From: Hyparrhenia diplandra
Taxonomy: Eukaryota > Streptophyta > Magnoliopsida > Poales > Poaceae
Length of the DNA: 64,000 bases
Assembly (NCBI GenBank): GCA_015847255.1
Contig: JADLZK010006499.1
Location: 26,665-90,664 of the forward strand
Direction: 5' to 3'
In this document: positions 10,238-23,397 of the stretch, in pieces
Layout: every line of letters begins with the position of its first letter
Numbering within the stretch: the first letter of the stretch is position 1
Program-made: the position numbers and the translations under genes
The notes under the pieces: model-generated
Seen by the model: the letters and a program-made list of their open reading frames with translations, nothing else
Database searches by the model: none
Told to the model about the DNA's origin: nothing

Positions 10238-13026
10238 TTAAGTAGGACATCTAAACATTGCACCCTTAAATATGGGCTTGAGCTTGTCCACAACCGTAAT
10301 AATCAATATGAAGAGCAGCCTATATGCTACAATCATTCCACATAGCACTGCAAAGTCCAACCATTTTGAGTGGCCCATTTCGGTTTCAAATAAGGTACGG
10401 ATGACTTGCTCACCAGTTATTGTTTCATCTCCTACTCTTGGGTTGTTTTGGAGAACCAAACCCAGGAACTCATTCTTGTAAAATCCCTGGAGCGCATACT
10501 TGTGGAAAGAGACGTAGTACAGTGGGTACTTCCAAACTATCTTTGGCAGTTTACTAGGTATTTGAAAAAATCCACAGTTCAACATCATGACACCTTGTAT
10601 TCCCGCACCAGTGATGATACCCATTAGAAAATCTGGCACGATAGCAGCTACAATCATCATAAGGCCTTCAACTAGCATCGTGCATGAACAAAGAACAAGC
10701 GAAAAATATACGAAATGGTCTACTCCTCTCTTTAGACCAGACAGATAGTAAGCAGTTGCACCAGGCAGTATAGCAATAAGGATAAGATATGGTGTGGCTG
10801 ATAGCCAATTGGAGATCACAAATGCTGACACACCATAATGTCCGTTTAGCCTCTCTCTCTTGAATATCTAGGCACCATAAATAAAGTTACAAGTTAGAGG
10901 AGCACAATTTATATTGTGTACATTTGTAAATTGGTTCATCAAATTTTCAGCTAATATAAACTGTAATATAAACTCATTGTGATATAAATTGTTTTTGACA
11001 TTGCATTTTTTTGTTTGACCTTTTGTTATTAAAAGTTTAAAAATACGAGATAGAAAATGAGATAAGAATAATATTTTAGTGAACCCTACTCCATCCGTTC
11101 TAAATTATAAGGCATTTTAGCATTTTAGATATATGTTATATGCTTAGTAAAAATTATGAATCTAGAAATGCCAAAACATTGGAGGAAGTAGTTGATAAGG
11201 TTATTTTACTAGATCTCCTTGTAACACATCTTGGTCTCATTATCATAAGTGTCTTCCCATTAAGTTTTCCCAAAGTAGTACTGTATGTATATAATAAAAG
11301 GGTGATACCTTCATTTCCTCTACAAAGGATGGGAATCCTCCAATTGCCATAAAGGTTAGAAGGCTGCCGGTGAACATTAGCATTGATGATCTAGACTGAA
11401 ACAATAGGATCAATAACATTAACTACTTTTACAACTAGCCTACTTCATATCATAGATTATTATAACACAAGATCTAATGAACTTACACGAATAGAATCAT
11501 ATCCATAGCCAAATGTTTGATATATGGTACCAAGGCATAGACCTATGGCAATATATATGCCAAGTCTCAACCAGTAGTATCCGACATCTCTGTACATGTT
11601 TACAAAGGATCTTTTGGTGAGTACAAACACCTTGGTCATGAAACTGGCATGGTTTCTTCTGATCATCAATCCACCCTAGTTTATCAAGCCAAACAATATC
11701 TTTATGTCATCTCCATGCAAGCTTACACAATAGTCAGAAGATGTTAGTATACTAACCATTTCATTTATGTCGTGCATTTCCTTCTTGGCATTTTCTGATA
11801 TATTGGAGGATTTATAGGCATTCATCAAAATGGTTATTGCTTCGTCTGCTGCAGATGGCTTGAATACTGTTCTTTCTTCATTTTCCTGTAAGTTATTACT
11901 ATGTTAAAAAGGATGTTTCCATGAAATGAATTGACCTTTGTAATCTACTCAACATAGCTGCAATAAGAACCTATATTGACAAGTATTTGAATCTAATCTA
12001 GTTGTTTTTCCTGTTTGCTTTCATTAACTATTGTAGAATATAAACGGTTGATCGGATAAATCTCATTACGATTCAAAATCTCTCGTTGATTATCCTCAAG
12101 AAATGATCTGAGGGATTTCTCATTGGTGGGCAAGGGTAGCCATTTGATGTGAAGAACTACAAATATAGTGCATTTGTAAATGGAAGTTGTTAGCAAACTA
12201 AGTGAATAAATGTTTGTCTCGTTGTTGGAAAGATGACAATAGTTACCTCAGTGGCATTGGCGGCTGGGCCAAAGTAGATGGTATGTCCGGAGGCGAGCAA
12301 GCAGAGACCATGGAACAACTTGAACACCTCAGAACATGGCTGGTGCACAACGGCGACGATGGTCATGCGCTCCTTGAGCGCGAGGTCGGTGATGAGGTTC
12401 ATCACGTGGAAGGAGGCGGCGCTGTCGAGCCCACTAGTGGGCTCGTCCAAGAATAGCAGCCGTGGCCGTGTCAGGATCTCCAGGCAGATGCTAAGCCGCT
12501 TTCGCTGCCCGCCACTGATGCCTTTGGTTTGGCGGCCGCCGATGCGTGTATCCAGTGCGTTGGTGAGCCCCATCTTCTGGATAGTTTCGTTGGTGAGGGC
12601 GAGCTTCTTGGCAAGCGGCATGGTGTCTGGCAGTTGGATTTGAGATGAGTAGTAGATAGCCTCACGCACCGTGAGCGTGGCCATCAGCACGTTCTCTTGC
12701 GTCACGTACGCCCGCAAGCGTAATCGTTTATTTATTTGGTAATTACTCTACCTACTTATTAAATCCACATGCTCCTAGAAACTGTCCATTGAGACTGCCC
12801 TAAATATTGAATGTGTAAAACCTAAAGCATTCTGAAAGATGGAAGTGCTTTTTAAATCATTGAAGTAAATAATGTATGAATCTTCAACAAAATTTGTGGT
12901 GAGGCTTTTCGTATGTCCGCTTTAAATGGTCAAGAGCAAAATCTTACTGAGGTTCGAAGGCGAGCTTCTGTCTCTGGCCATTGATGAGAATATCTCCTTT
13001 ACTCCTCAGGTTCGTGTCCAGTCTCC
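10238..13026 (-). pseudogene. ABCG half-transporter, exons 2-8
   Basis: Membrane ABC transporter of the ABCG/WBC half-size class. Minus-strand exons are 12948-13026, 12247-12718, 12070-12156, 11757-11885, 11487-11675, 11309-11395 and 10238-10867 (stop). The nucleotide-binding part has GISGGQRKRLS (signature), LLFLDEPTSGLDSAAS (Walker B) and VVHQP (H-loop). The conserved NPSDHF follows in the 12.1-kb exon. The last exons encode the ABC2 membrane domain with hydrophobic segments such as YLILIAILPGATAYYLSGL. Walker A is in exon 1 at 25.4 kb. Lesions are a TGA codon at 12073-12075 with otherwise correct phase, CG instead of AG at the 12.72-kb acceptor, and further frameshifts in exon 1. ABCG half-transporters export lipids or other hydrophobic compounds and act as dimers. 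The substrate here cannot be told. The substitution lesions favour a pseudogene. Confidence 0.85.
11089..11188. mobile_element. Short Stowaway-like MITE
   Basis: A 100-bp unit starting CTCCATCCGTTCTAAATTAT and ending AACATTGGAGGAAG, flanked by TA on both sides. The interior contains the GGCATTTTAGC and GAATCTAGAAATGCC motifs typical of rice Stowaway relatives. It lies in the last intron of the ABCG relic. Confidence 0.55.
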
Positions 13027-13292
13027 CTGTGTTTATATATATTGATCAACATAGACCATGGATTATTTAAGCAGAATATCCGTAATAGCTCTAGCAACAG
13101 TATGTTTCCATAAAGCTTGGCAATAACATGTTACTAATAACTTTTTCGGAGAGTTACAAACGGATGTCACTTGTCACTTGTCAGTGAGTTTTAAGAATCA
13201 ATCAGAACGTCATAATAATGTTTTCTTCTTGCAGAAAAAACATCTTTTGTTGATTCGCCCGTTTCTATAAGTTATACAATTCTGATGTCAAA

Positions 13293-13320
13293 CTAGAGCG
13301 TGCCCCCACGCCGGCGTGGG
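13293..13320 (-). mobile_element. Helitron 3' terminus
   Basis: Read on the minus strand, the perfect palindrome CCCACGCCGGCGTGGG (13305-13320) is followed after a short spacer by CTAG, with a host T after it (complement of A at 13292). A hairpin about 10 nt before CTRR is the Helitron 3' signature. The 5' TC end, which would lie to the right, could not be placed. Confidence 0.6.
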
Positions 13321-16300
13321 ATGGAGAAGAGATCGTGCGGAAAAAGGGGGGAAAGGAAGAGGAAACTGGGTTCTGAAGAATAGGAACCGATCCGTTATGG
13401 AACAGTGACAAGTTTTTGAATAGTAACAAATCCGTTATCAAACTGTATCGGGACTAGTAACGAACCCATTGTGTAACAGTAAACCCGTCACTATGGATGA
13501 ACAGTGTTGCTGAGTCTGGATGGATCGGTACTACAGATCAACAGTGGTACTGTGGATCTATAGAGATCTTCACAAAAATAAAGGTTCTTTATAGATACGT
13601 AATTCCTACATGCATATAAATATTATTATCTTATATTATAAATTTGATCAAACTTAAAATGTTTTGACCCTCAAATTTTTTGGAATAACATACAATTTAG
13701 GAAGTATAGATTATGAAAATAGAGAACCTATTTAGCACCACACAACTTGGACACACTATGCTGAGCCATCTTCCAAAAGTAAACAAAACCATTGTCCTTC
13801 CGAGTCTACAACCAGAGCGACTTCATTTTTTGTGTTTGGAATGAGCTATTCCAGAGGCCAGTATTTTTGTGGAGGGCGCCGTGCGCTGGACCATTTAGGT
13901 AGAAAGTCTATAAATGTGACCGTCTCTATCAATCAAAGAGATTGTCTTCTACAATTATGTTTTAGTCGTGAACAAGCGGATTAAAACAAGGAACCCCGTA
14001 ACCTGTTCTTCATAAAACTGTGTCACCAAAACATATCAATGTCTGTCTGTTCTCTTTTTTTTTCTTTGTAATTGGTTGGTTAGACGGCTGGATCACAGCA
14101 AAGGAGACGTACCAAAGCTAGCTAAAGTGTGTAAGATTGGGGCAGAAAATTAAATATTATTCTCTAGGAATTGAGCAGTGTACATAAGCTAGCTAGTAAA
14201 TCATTACAATATATGTCAACTTAATTTACTGGCAGTTTTTATGAATGGGCCAACAATTTTAGTGCTTTTATCATATTTTTTCATGTGCACGGCAGCTTTT
14301 CCAGTATAATTTGCATATTTCGTAGTATGCTTTTCTAAAAACCACCATTGGCAGAATTTACCACAATCATTACGTACGTGGAACTGTGGTTACCAGATTT
14401 ATATTCAAACTGTTAGTCATCTGTAAAGAAACTGTTGAGAGGTGGAAAAAAAAAAGTTAAATGTTAGTATTTTGTCAAATAACTTAATCAATTAGAAACT
14501 TTGATTAACGATAAATCAAATGTAGACTATAATTACAAAACGGGGTATGTAAAAAGGATTTTCATATGAAAGTGAAAGTCTTGAAACTCTTACGATGATG
14601 CCTAGTTATATACATTAATTAATAGTATCCTGCTCCACACCATATCTCCCACAGGCCACAGCTTGAGGTTGGACAGGATTTAGCTGCATTCATGAATCAC
14701 TAGTGATTTGCGCGCGCCCATGCGCACGTGATAACCGAAGATGATTTGATAAAAACAATCACTACATGATAAAATACTACATATATATTACAGAAGACTG
14801 GCAAACATCATTCAAAAATCACACAAGGCAATTCTATATATGGTGGAATGAAAAGTGTCCAGGTCCTACAAGGAAAACGACACAATATAAGGCAAGGTTT
14901 GTGGGACAATTTAATACTACAACACAACACACTGCACACGCCATCTACAACATAGGACTTGCTGCATCTGTTGCACGGGAACCACCAGGACTTGCTGCAT
15001 CTACAACACAACACAACACACTGCGCGCCGATCAGAAGTGGGCATATTTGATATGCGAACAATTTGAAAAACGTTGTAGTGGCAAAGTATTTTGGGAGAC
15101 AAGAAAGTTGCCAGTTTGTCATAGAAAACATTGAGGAGACTGAAAAAACACTCATTTACATACATACAGGTCTACAAAAAAGTAATTTAACATGTTTAGA
15201 AGTACAGGTACAGTGCTTTGCCTTTTCCTCATCAAGAGACATTCATGAAAAGGACTATTGAAAAACCAGGGACGAAAACATGCTATGAGTGTCATTAGCA
15301 TTATTCTACAGCATTGCAGATAGAATGGGTCTCTATGATGAATACTTGAGCCGTTGAAAACAAGGAGCACGTATATGATCAAATCAAATCTCATGAGAAT
15401 GATGGACAACATAATCTACTCCTGGGTTATATTTAACATTCAAGTGTTGAGGCGGAAGGCAGCATAATCTCCTTCTGGGCACTTGAAAGCAGTAGCTAAT
15501 CTCCATTGTTTTCAGCTTTGCTTTAGATTTGATGTAGGGACCCTGCAAAAATCGTAATTAATAATATAATGTTGTGTGATGAGGAAGATGCATGTTCATG
15601 AACTATTGTAAGTCTGTAAGTTAATTAAACCTATGTGATGGCATATTGTACACTACAAAATCTTGGAAAATAGCCACGGGTGTTGATGTCGCTGCCTCTG
15701 CTATTTTGGTGACATCTTTAATTATAACACATTTAAAGGAAAAGAGAATTCCATAAAGGAAAAGAAGGAAAAAAAAAGTATGAACCTGTCAGCCATCTTT
15801 TCTTTTAAGGTTATTATAATATTGAATGGATGTCGTACTGCATTTTGATTTTGTAAAAGAGGGGATTAACATACAGTGCATCCATGGGAAGGGTAAACAA
15901 TTGTTTGTAATTATAATCATGGCTAACAATACAGCAAGCATGTCTATATTATGTAAATATGCCATGGCAATAGGTAGAAACAAATCAGATCCACATGTTC
16001 AGTTGACCAAACATGGGAAAGAAGAAGTAAGCCTGGTTTAAGAGAAAGAAGGTACAGTGAAAGCTGTAGACTCTGAGTCAGCAGCATTATAAAAGAACAT
16101 GAAGCAAAAAGAACAATGGCTTCAATGCAACTTTTTAGCAGAAAATGAGGAACCAAAGATGAGTCCTATAATCCTATTTAATGTCGAAGATCATGATAAG
16201 CGCCACACTGATACCTATGCATTATCTGCTTGTTGCTTCTAAGACTCTAGGTGAAGGCAAGGTTAGAAACACAAAAGCACAACAAAAAGAAATAGCTCAT

Positions 16301-16389
16301 GTATAAAAAAAAAAAAATAGTCAAGGATCATTCTCTCAGGCTAGAAAATCTTACCAACAGATTACGCTTCTACCTTCAACAAAGACTTC

Positions 16390-19000
16390 TTAACGGGTAG
16401 TCCTTGATGTCTGCGAACAGGAGCCTCTACAGGCTTTAATGAACATCTTCAGCCAAGATTGAGGCACTGCAAAGCAGCACAAGATAAGTTCCCAACCTGA
16501 GCTGGCCATACAAAATTGGCTAGTGGGTAGAACCGTAGAACAGTCAGCAAGAGGTGGTGGAAGCATAATATTTTTTCTTAGAAACTGAGAACGTAGGAAG
16601 GCCAAACAGAATGTAAAGACAAAAATTAGGGAGTGCATACTATCAATCAACCAAGATAGCAAGTCATCACAAACAACTCAAGGGATGGATATTGCGACTA
16701 ACCTAGGTAAGATTCAGGTATGGACTATTGGTGGAAGGAGGTCATCCGGTCACTTATTGAGATCTGCCGACAACTGCAGTCCCTGAGATCCTCGAAAAAA
16801 AGAAATAAAGAAAATAAGAGACAAATAATCAATCATGAAAGGTAGGGGGATGAGGAAATATTGCTTGTTCTAATATTCCTAGAATTCACTAATGAGTAGC
16901 CTTATGTTTGCTGCAATGTAGCTGAAGTTCTTATTGACTCAATAGCAAAGAGAACCTGGGTCTTTGTAGGAAAAAAACAGGTGACCGCCCTCTAGGTGAA
17001 CAATCTGTTTTCATACGGCTTCAGGTGAGCCCTCTAGTACAGCCCTTTGATTTGATTCATTGCAACCAAATGAAAGATCACATAATCAACGCTCACAACT
17101 TAGGCCTTCCTAGTCAAATCCATGGGAGATTGGAGCCTCACCTTAAGACGGAGGGTGTTTCTGCCATGAGGGCCCTCGGCATTGTTTGCGTAGACAATCA
17201 AGTTGACGCCGTAGCCTTGAAGGTGAACTGACGCGGTATCTCCAATTCCATCCTTTCACTAAATTTGTGAAAACAAAAGATGAAATGTTAACTCGAAACT
17301 CAAAGTTCAAAGGACCAAATCATGTGTAGAATAGCAATTTGGCAAGTATTTATCAATGGCTAGCGAAGTAAATTATCACCAATCAAGAGAAATAAACTTT
17401 CTTTTTGTGTCAGGGTTGATAGAACATGTTTACTATTATTGATGATTGCTTTATGATTAGCCCTGAAGTATTTTGCGGTACACATTACAGAACTAAATGG
17501 TATAAGATTCTTTGACTGTTTGACCCAACTCGGTAAATATAAAATCAAAGTGCCTTGAATTGTTTGATTGCAGGGTTTTAGCTAGGAAAATAAAATGTCC
17601 AATAGTAATAGGTTAGGCTGTAAATGTGAAATAAAATATTAGAGGTGAAAATCTAGCTTATACTAAAAGATATTTACTAAGATTAGCCTTTGTAGAATTA
17701 TATTTCCAGAAGCCGAAGCATCAAGCTGGCAGCTAACGCTTTGATCTTTTCTGAACTCTTTAAAACCTTTGCTTTTGAAATTCTGGAAATATAACAAAAT
17801 TAACCCTGAACATGGCCTTGTCATTATTATTAGGAAAGGCAAGTCGAACTTCTAACAGGTTGCTGCATTGGGAGATCATTCAGATTAAATTCGACTAGAG
17901 TCGATTAGGTCGGCACAAGCAAAACATGGTTAAAGCGAATTTATGGAAAAGAAAAAAGAGAAATGTAGCAGGGGAAGGCATCAACTATACTAACTTGCAA
18001 ACTGTACTGACCAGCAGGGCAATGTAGCTTATAATCCCAATAGAACCCGGGAGGAAGGGAAACATGGTGTCACATTAGTGCATTTGTAAGAAAGTGGAGA
18101 TACATGGATAGGAATAAGCACATCATTGGCAATGGGAAATTCCTATAATTTGATTTTACCTTATTCATCCAATCTGGAACAATAGAAGTGTGCTTAGCAT
18201 CTTCTACAGACGCGCCCACAACAAACATCGTGCCCACGACACCTCTGTGAACCCAAGCGAAAGCTTGAGATCAAAATGAGGAAAATTTACAAGGGACAAG
18301 GAAACACAAGCAACTCATGGAAGCACCGGATCTAGCCATGGAGTCGGAGAGAAGGAAAAGGTTGGGGCTGGCTGCCTACCGGTGAGGTCTTTGGCAGGAC
18401 GGGCACGTCACTCGCCCCACGACTCGTCCAACCGTCGAGACCATGCCGACGCAATCCGATGAACCAGGGGCCACGCGGACCCTGTACCCGGCGCTCACCA
18501 CCGACGCCCCTTGCGCCGATTGCCGCGCTCACACCCACCGCTGGCGCTGCCCGGTGGGGGCGCTGAGCAGCTGGCTGGGATGCGCAGCGTCGAGAGAGGC
18601 AGAGAGAGATTGGGAGTCGCCACAGCCCCACCCGCACCGTTGCACCGCGCCGCCGCCACCTACCTCACGGGGCCGCCGCAACGAGGGCCTCTCTCGTCGG
18701 AGCGGATGTACACACCAGATTCAAAATCAAGAAACCCAAAAGCAAAAGCACCGGACCCATGAATGTCCAGCCCAAAATCACCAGAGGAAGAAGAAATCCG
18801 CGAGCACCAAGGAGGGAGGGCGAGCTCACCGGCGTCTGCCGCTGCCGCCGGGGCGTGTCTGCCGCTGTGGCCGCCTCCACACGGGGCTTGCTCGCGCGGC
18901 GTGGACGCCGGCGGCCTCCGCGCTGGACCTGCCCGCGCCAACATCCTCCCTCCCGGCCACAAGGCCCTCCTGCTGCAACCGGCGCCAGGGGCTTCCATGC
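16390..19000 (-). pseudogene. Multi-exon gene relic of unknown identity
   Basis: Several exon-like blocks occur on the minus strand. A GC-rich first exon (18830-18998, starting MEAPGAGCSRR, donor G|GTGAGC) is the most upstream. A clean internal exon at 18160-18244 (acceptor CACAG, donor GTAAAATC) encodes GVVGTMFVVGASVEDAKHTS and then IVPDWMNK. A hydrophobic block near 18.0 kb reads PFLPGSIGIISYIALL. A block at 17109-17223 reads GYGVNLIVYANNAEGP. I do not recognise the protein. The exons are too interrupted for a working gene. A fragment set captured by a Helitron or similar element, or a decayed host gene, would both fit. Confidence 0.4.
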
Positions 19001-20112
19001 CGAGCACGGCTGTGTAGCGAGAGGAAGAGTGAGGGGAGGGAGAGGCAATGGACCGCCGCATGCCTTTTACATGAGAGAGGAGCAATGAAAGGAGGAAGCG
19101 GGCCCAACCACAGCGGAGGAACGACCAATCGACGGACGACGGCGGCCTGGCCATTCAGCTGGTTTGACCGTCCTGGATCCGCCCACTCCGCCCGTCCAAG
19201 CGCAAAGTGAGGAAGCAGGCCCAACCACAACTGCAGGCGACCAATCGGCGGACGACAACCGCAAGGGCCAGCAGCATGCGACCATTCGGCGGACGACAAC
19301 GATCTGGCGCACAAAGTCAATGCCGCCGAACCGTTCATCACAAATCGGACGGGCAGGGAAAAAACCGACAACGTGGACAACATGGCCGCTCGTTTGCTCC
19401 ACAGCCTATAATCTCTTTAAATTCTATTTGCCTATATTATGCGACGTACAATGTATACTCCACCAATAATTCTAGACACGTGGTGGATACAAATAACAGT
19501 CAACATTAAACAGCTATCGCATGTTTTTTGGATGATTCATAACTAGAGTTCCTAAAAAGTCTAAGATAAAGTCACCACGGGTGGTTTTTGACAAGTCAAA
19601 AATCAAAAATCATATATATAAATACCAGATCTATTACAGATGAATATTTTTCAATAATTTAGGGAAAACTCAATGGCTCAATGCGGCGGCAACGAAGGTA
19701 GGAGGCAATGGGACAGAGGCATCGTGAGGCAATTTCGTGTCTATGACAATGAGCCATATGAGCAAAAATCGTCTTCTATTGCCTCCGCAAATGTGGGGAT
19801 CAGGACTAGGTGATAATTGCATTTTCATAGTAACTCCAAAAATACAAGATAACGTTTTGAGTAATATAGTTAGCATGGATAATACAATTAATATAGTTAG
19901 AGTACATTACACCTCACTTACTTCTAGGATAAAAAAAAAGTCTTTTTCTTCTTCTAGGGTTCTACCGCGGGCGAACCACCGCCGCCGCCCGATGGGCGGA
20001 GGCTAGGCTCAAACAACGGGCCACCCCTACCCCTCATTCCTCCTCGCCCGTCATCCGCTCGGGGGGGGGTGTGGTAAGCAACGTGTGCACATCATTTCTC
20101 CATCGGCGTAGT

Positions 20113-20210
20113 GGTAGTAACATTGTTCACAAATCTTATATATCTCTCTAGTACTTCCATAAATGATACAAGAGATATGTAGATTTTTTTATGAACAATA
20201 TTACTATCAC
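20113..20210. repeat. Small fold-back element
   Basis: The left arm (about 20113-20150, GTGGTAGTAACATTGTTCAC) pairs with the right arm (about 20172-20210, GAACAATATTACTATCAC) with few mismatches, giving a hairpin of about 100 bp with a short loop. It resembles a MITE, but no target duplication was identified. Confidence 0.5.
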
Positions 20211-20857
20211 TTTGTCAAATGAATAAATAACCAGAATAAAAATTATAGATCTTGATGAATTATACAACTTCTATGTTTGTGAATTTTTTTCAGCTGAAAT
20301 TATTTAGTCTTCCAAATTTAAGTTTGATGTTGCTATTTTGTAAATTCAAATTTTAAAATGGTCATAAGAAAAGAAGAGCAAAATAATAGTACTAAGAGCA
20401 CAATAACTTGATAGAACGTGATTTCAGAAAATTGTAAAAAAAAAACACCATATTTGGAGTTAATATGAGGAAGAAAAACTAGATACAAGTTTTAGCTACA
20501 AATTAAAAAGAGAAATGAGTCCTCTTCCACAATTTGAAATTAATTTTGCCTAAGCCCATCTTTAAATGAAAAAAACATAAATAGGCCACTCTAATTTTGA
20601 TTCATCCCAACTTCAAGTAAATGGGCCACTATAAATTTACAGATAGTATATACCAAGTAAAAACTCATCTCGGACATAATACTTCGACTTTTCAGTTTCC
20701 CTCCTGCCTCACAGGCATTCAAAACTATATTTATTCAATTAAAGTAACAAAATGCAATTTTAACAAAAACAAAAAGAGAAAATAAAGTTGCTATTTCAAT
20801 GAGATGATTTGCCAAGTTTGTAAGGTAAAAAGCATCTGTGCGTGGCTCGTTTGGCTG

Positions 20858-21003
20858 CATACAAATGCACAATCCACATTGTTTGGGAAGTATTGAGATG
20901 GAATTTACCAATCCACCTGGTTTGGGAGGGATTGAGGTGTAATTTAGTTTAAATTCCATCTTAATCCCTCCCAAACCATGTGGATCGGGTGCATTTGTGT
21001 GAG
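20858..21003. repeat. Fold-back MITE with triplicated arm
   Basis: The ends ACAAATGCACAATCCACA and TGTGGATCGGGTGCATTTGT are inverted. Inside, GGTTTGGGAGGGATTGAGG (about 20918) is mirrored by CCATCTTAATCCCTCCC, and an additional direct copy of the left arm (20870-20908) precedes it. The arrangement is an arm-loop-arm hairpin plus one tandem arm duplication. Confidence 0.6.
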
Positions 21004-21860
21004 TATGTTGATTGCAATTCTCACTGTTTGATGTAGGGTGGTGATAGAAAAGATACAGCCAATACTGGCACATGTAGCTAGTTTTTCTTCTCCTATGGTG
21101 GTTAACCTTTTTTATATCAGAAATCATTTTAGAGCTACTCCCTCCGTCTCTAAGGCTGTCCGCAATGGTTAGCTATTTAGCTATCTAGATATGACGTGGC
21201 AAGGAAAAAGTAGGGAGAGAGTAGTCACTAGCTACATGCAAATAGCTAGACTTATATGGGTTGTCACATGCCAGGAGATAGGGCCCAGGATGGCGGGCCT
21301 GGGTTGTCACATGCCGGGAGATAGGGCCCGGGATGGCAGGCCCAACAGGCCCGCGCCCGGCCGCGGCGAGGGGGGGCCACGCGTGCGCCGCCACCTTCCC
21401 TGCGACTTCTTTAAAAATTAATGCAACAAATAAAGTAAGAGTTTGGTTAAGATTATCTTAGGACTTTTTTGTGTGCAAGGGACATTCCAACTTTATAAGG
21501 AAATCTCTTATTAGGAAATAAATAAGGTTGTTTATAAAAAGATATTTCAATCTATAAGGAAACCTTTAGAGATTGCTCGGGTTACAAGTCCCATAGGAGG
21601 GCCATATAAGTAAAGGGGTCTGTAATCTCTTGGGGGCAAGCAATAAAGATCAATTTTCCCTTCCACTGCCGCCTGTGCGCCACCGTCCTCTCCTCCCACG
21701 CTGCCACCACCGGCGCTGCTGCCGTCGCCGCGTCTTGCGCCCCGCCGCTTCATCACCGCCCGTCGGCGCCCCCAAGGGGGTGCGCCGGCCACTTGTCACG
21801 TAGGAATCGGACGGTTTGTGACGGCTGGTATCCATAGGTCACTAAGATCCACCTACCACC

Positions 21861-23040
21861 ATGGACGTCGAGGCGAATAAGATGCTCACCGAACTGACAA
21901 AGCAGTTCTCCACATTCACCGCCCGCCTCGATATGCTCGCCGATCAAGTCGTCGTCCTCTCCATTACCAATTCGGTGGAGGAACGCAAGAATAAGTTGTA
22001 CCAGGAGGTCGAGAAGGAGATGAGGGACGGCCATGGAGGACTCGGACATGCCTTCATCAAGGCGCACACAGAGAAGGGCAAGGCGTCTGGCGCTGCCCAA
22101 CCAGGAGATGGCAGCCGAAGTGGAGAAAGAGGCTGACCACCATCCTCGCCCCAACGTCTGCGCCCGCCCAAGGCAGTTCATGTGCCGCCCCCTCCACCCG
22201 CTCCGATCACTTCCCGGGTTTAGCACCTCGTCTACACAAGTTGTCCTTCCCGACGTACGATGGCAAGGACGATCCCCTCCCATGGCTCAACGGCTCTGGC
22301 GGTTCTTGAGAGGACAAAATACGCCCGACCCCTGAGCAAATTTGGTATTCATGTTACCATCTCACAGGAGGAGAACAGCAGTGGTACATGCGCCTGTCCC
22401 AGGAGAAGGCGTTGACTGACTGGGCATGCTTCGCCCAGTACGTCAACGAGCGCTTCGGCCCAGCAACCCAGCGCAATCCGCTGGGCGAACTGGCATCGCT
22501 TTGGAAGACCGGCACCGTCGACGAGTACGGAGGCAGTTCCCGGCACACGCCGCCGCGGCGGGCACCTCGGACGACCAGCAACAGGTCAACATCTACACGC
22601 CTGGACTTGGGGAAGCTGGCTGAAAAACCGACATCGAGCTGTAGGACCCAAAGGACATGGAGGCGACCATGTCGCTCGCCAGGCCGTACGAGCGTCGCCT
22701 CACCATCCTCTACAACTCCGGCAAGGTGACACAAAGAGAGGGCAAGGCACCCGCGCCTCTGTCCCTCACCACAGCGTCGACAGCCCCAACACCGGCAGCA
22801 TCAGCGACATCGACTCGGTCGTTCAAACGGTTGACACCAGAGGAGATGACCGAGCGACGCAAGGCTGGTTTGTGCTTCAACTGTGACGAGTCGTTCTCAC
22901 AGGGTCACAAGTGCAAGCACCTGTTCGACATCACCGTCTTCAAAGACTACGACGGCGACAAGGAGGATACCATCTTGGAGGGCACCTCCCCCGACGGGCG
23001 CCGACCTCATAGTCCTGTTCGGGGACCCCCAACTCTCTCT
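21861..23040 (+). pseudogene. gag polyprotein region of element W
   Basis: Begins with ATG at 21861 and a coiled-coil-like N-terminus (MDVEANKMLTELTKQF). The capsid-like core has WACFAQYVNERFGPATQRNP followed by GELASLWKTGTVDEY, a pattern typical of plant gypsy gag. A zinc knuckle (CFNCDESFSQGHKC) lies near the end. The frame is interrupted several times by small indels, so no intact protein is made from this copy. Confidence 0.75.
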
Positions 23041-23064
23041 ACCTCGTCGGCATGATCTTAGCCT

Positions 23065-23397
23065 TTGGGGGTTAGCATCGACGTCGACTCAGGCGCCATA
23101 CACAACTACGTCGACCCCCGTGTGGTGACCACAGCAGGACTGCGCACACAGCCAGTGTGGGTGATGATCACCGCTAGCACCGACGCTACCTTGACCTGGC
23201 GGGCGGCCTCCTATGAGGTTTCGCTCCGCATCGGCGTAGACGTCTTCGACATCGACACCTACGTGCTGCACATTGGCAACGACGTTGATGTCATCCTTGG
23301 CATGCCCTGGCTAGCAAGCCTGGGAAGGGTGACATGGGACATCGCCTCCAACGAGCTAGAGTACTACCGCGATGGACAGGCCAGGATGTTCGTGTAG
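23065..23397 (+). pseudogene. Retroviral-type aspartic protease domain of W
   Basis: An open 110-residue frame with the catalytic triplet DSG (IDVDSGAIHNY) and the downstream GMPWLASLGRVTWD motif of gypsy proteases. It directly follows gag. After it come frames containing LFLTIDNVYINYDSEKG instead of reverse transcriptase. Confidence 0.75.

Noticed and set aside
18443..19210. Open frame of 255 codons on the plus strand
   Set aside because: It runs antisense to exon-like blocks in GC-rich DNA, with no domain and a composition dominated by Arg, Pro and Ala, as expected of a shadow frame.
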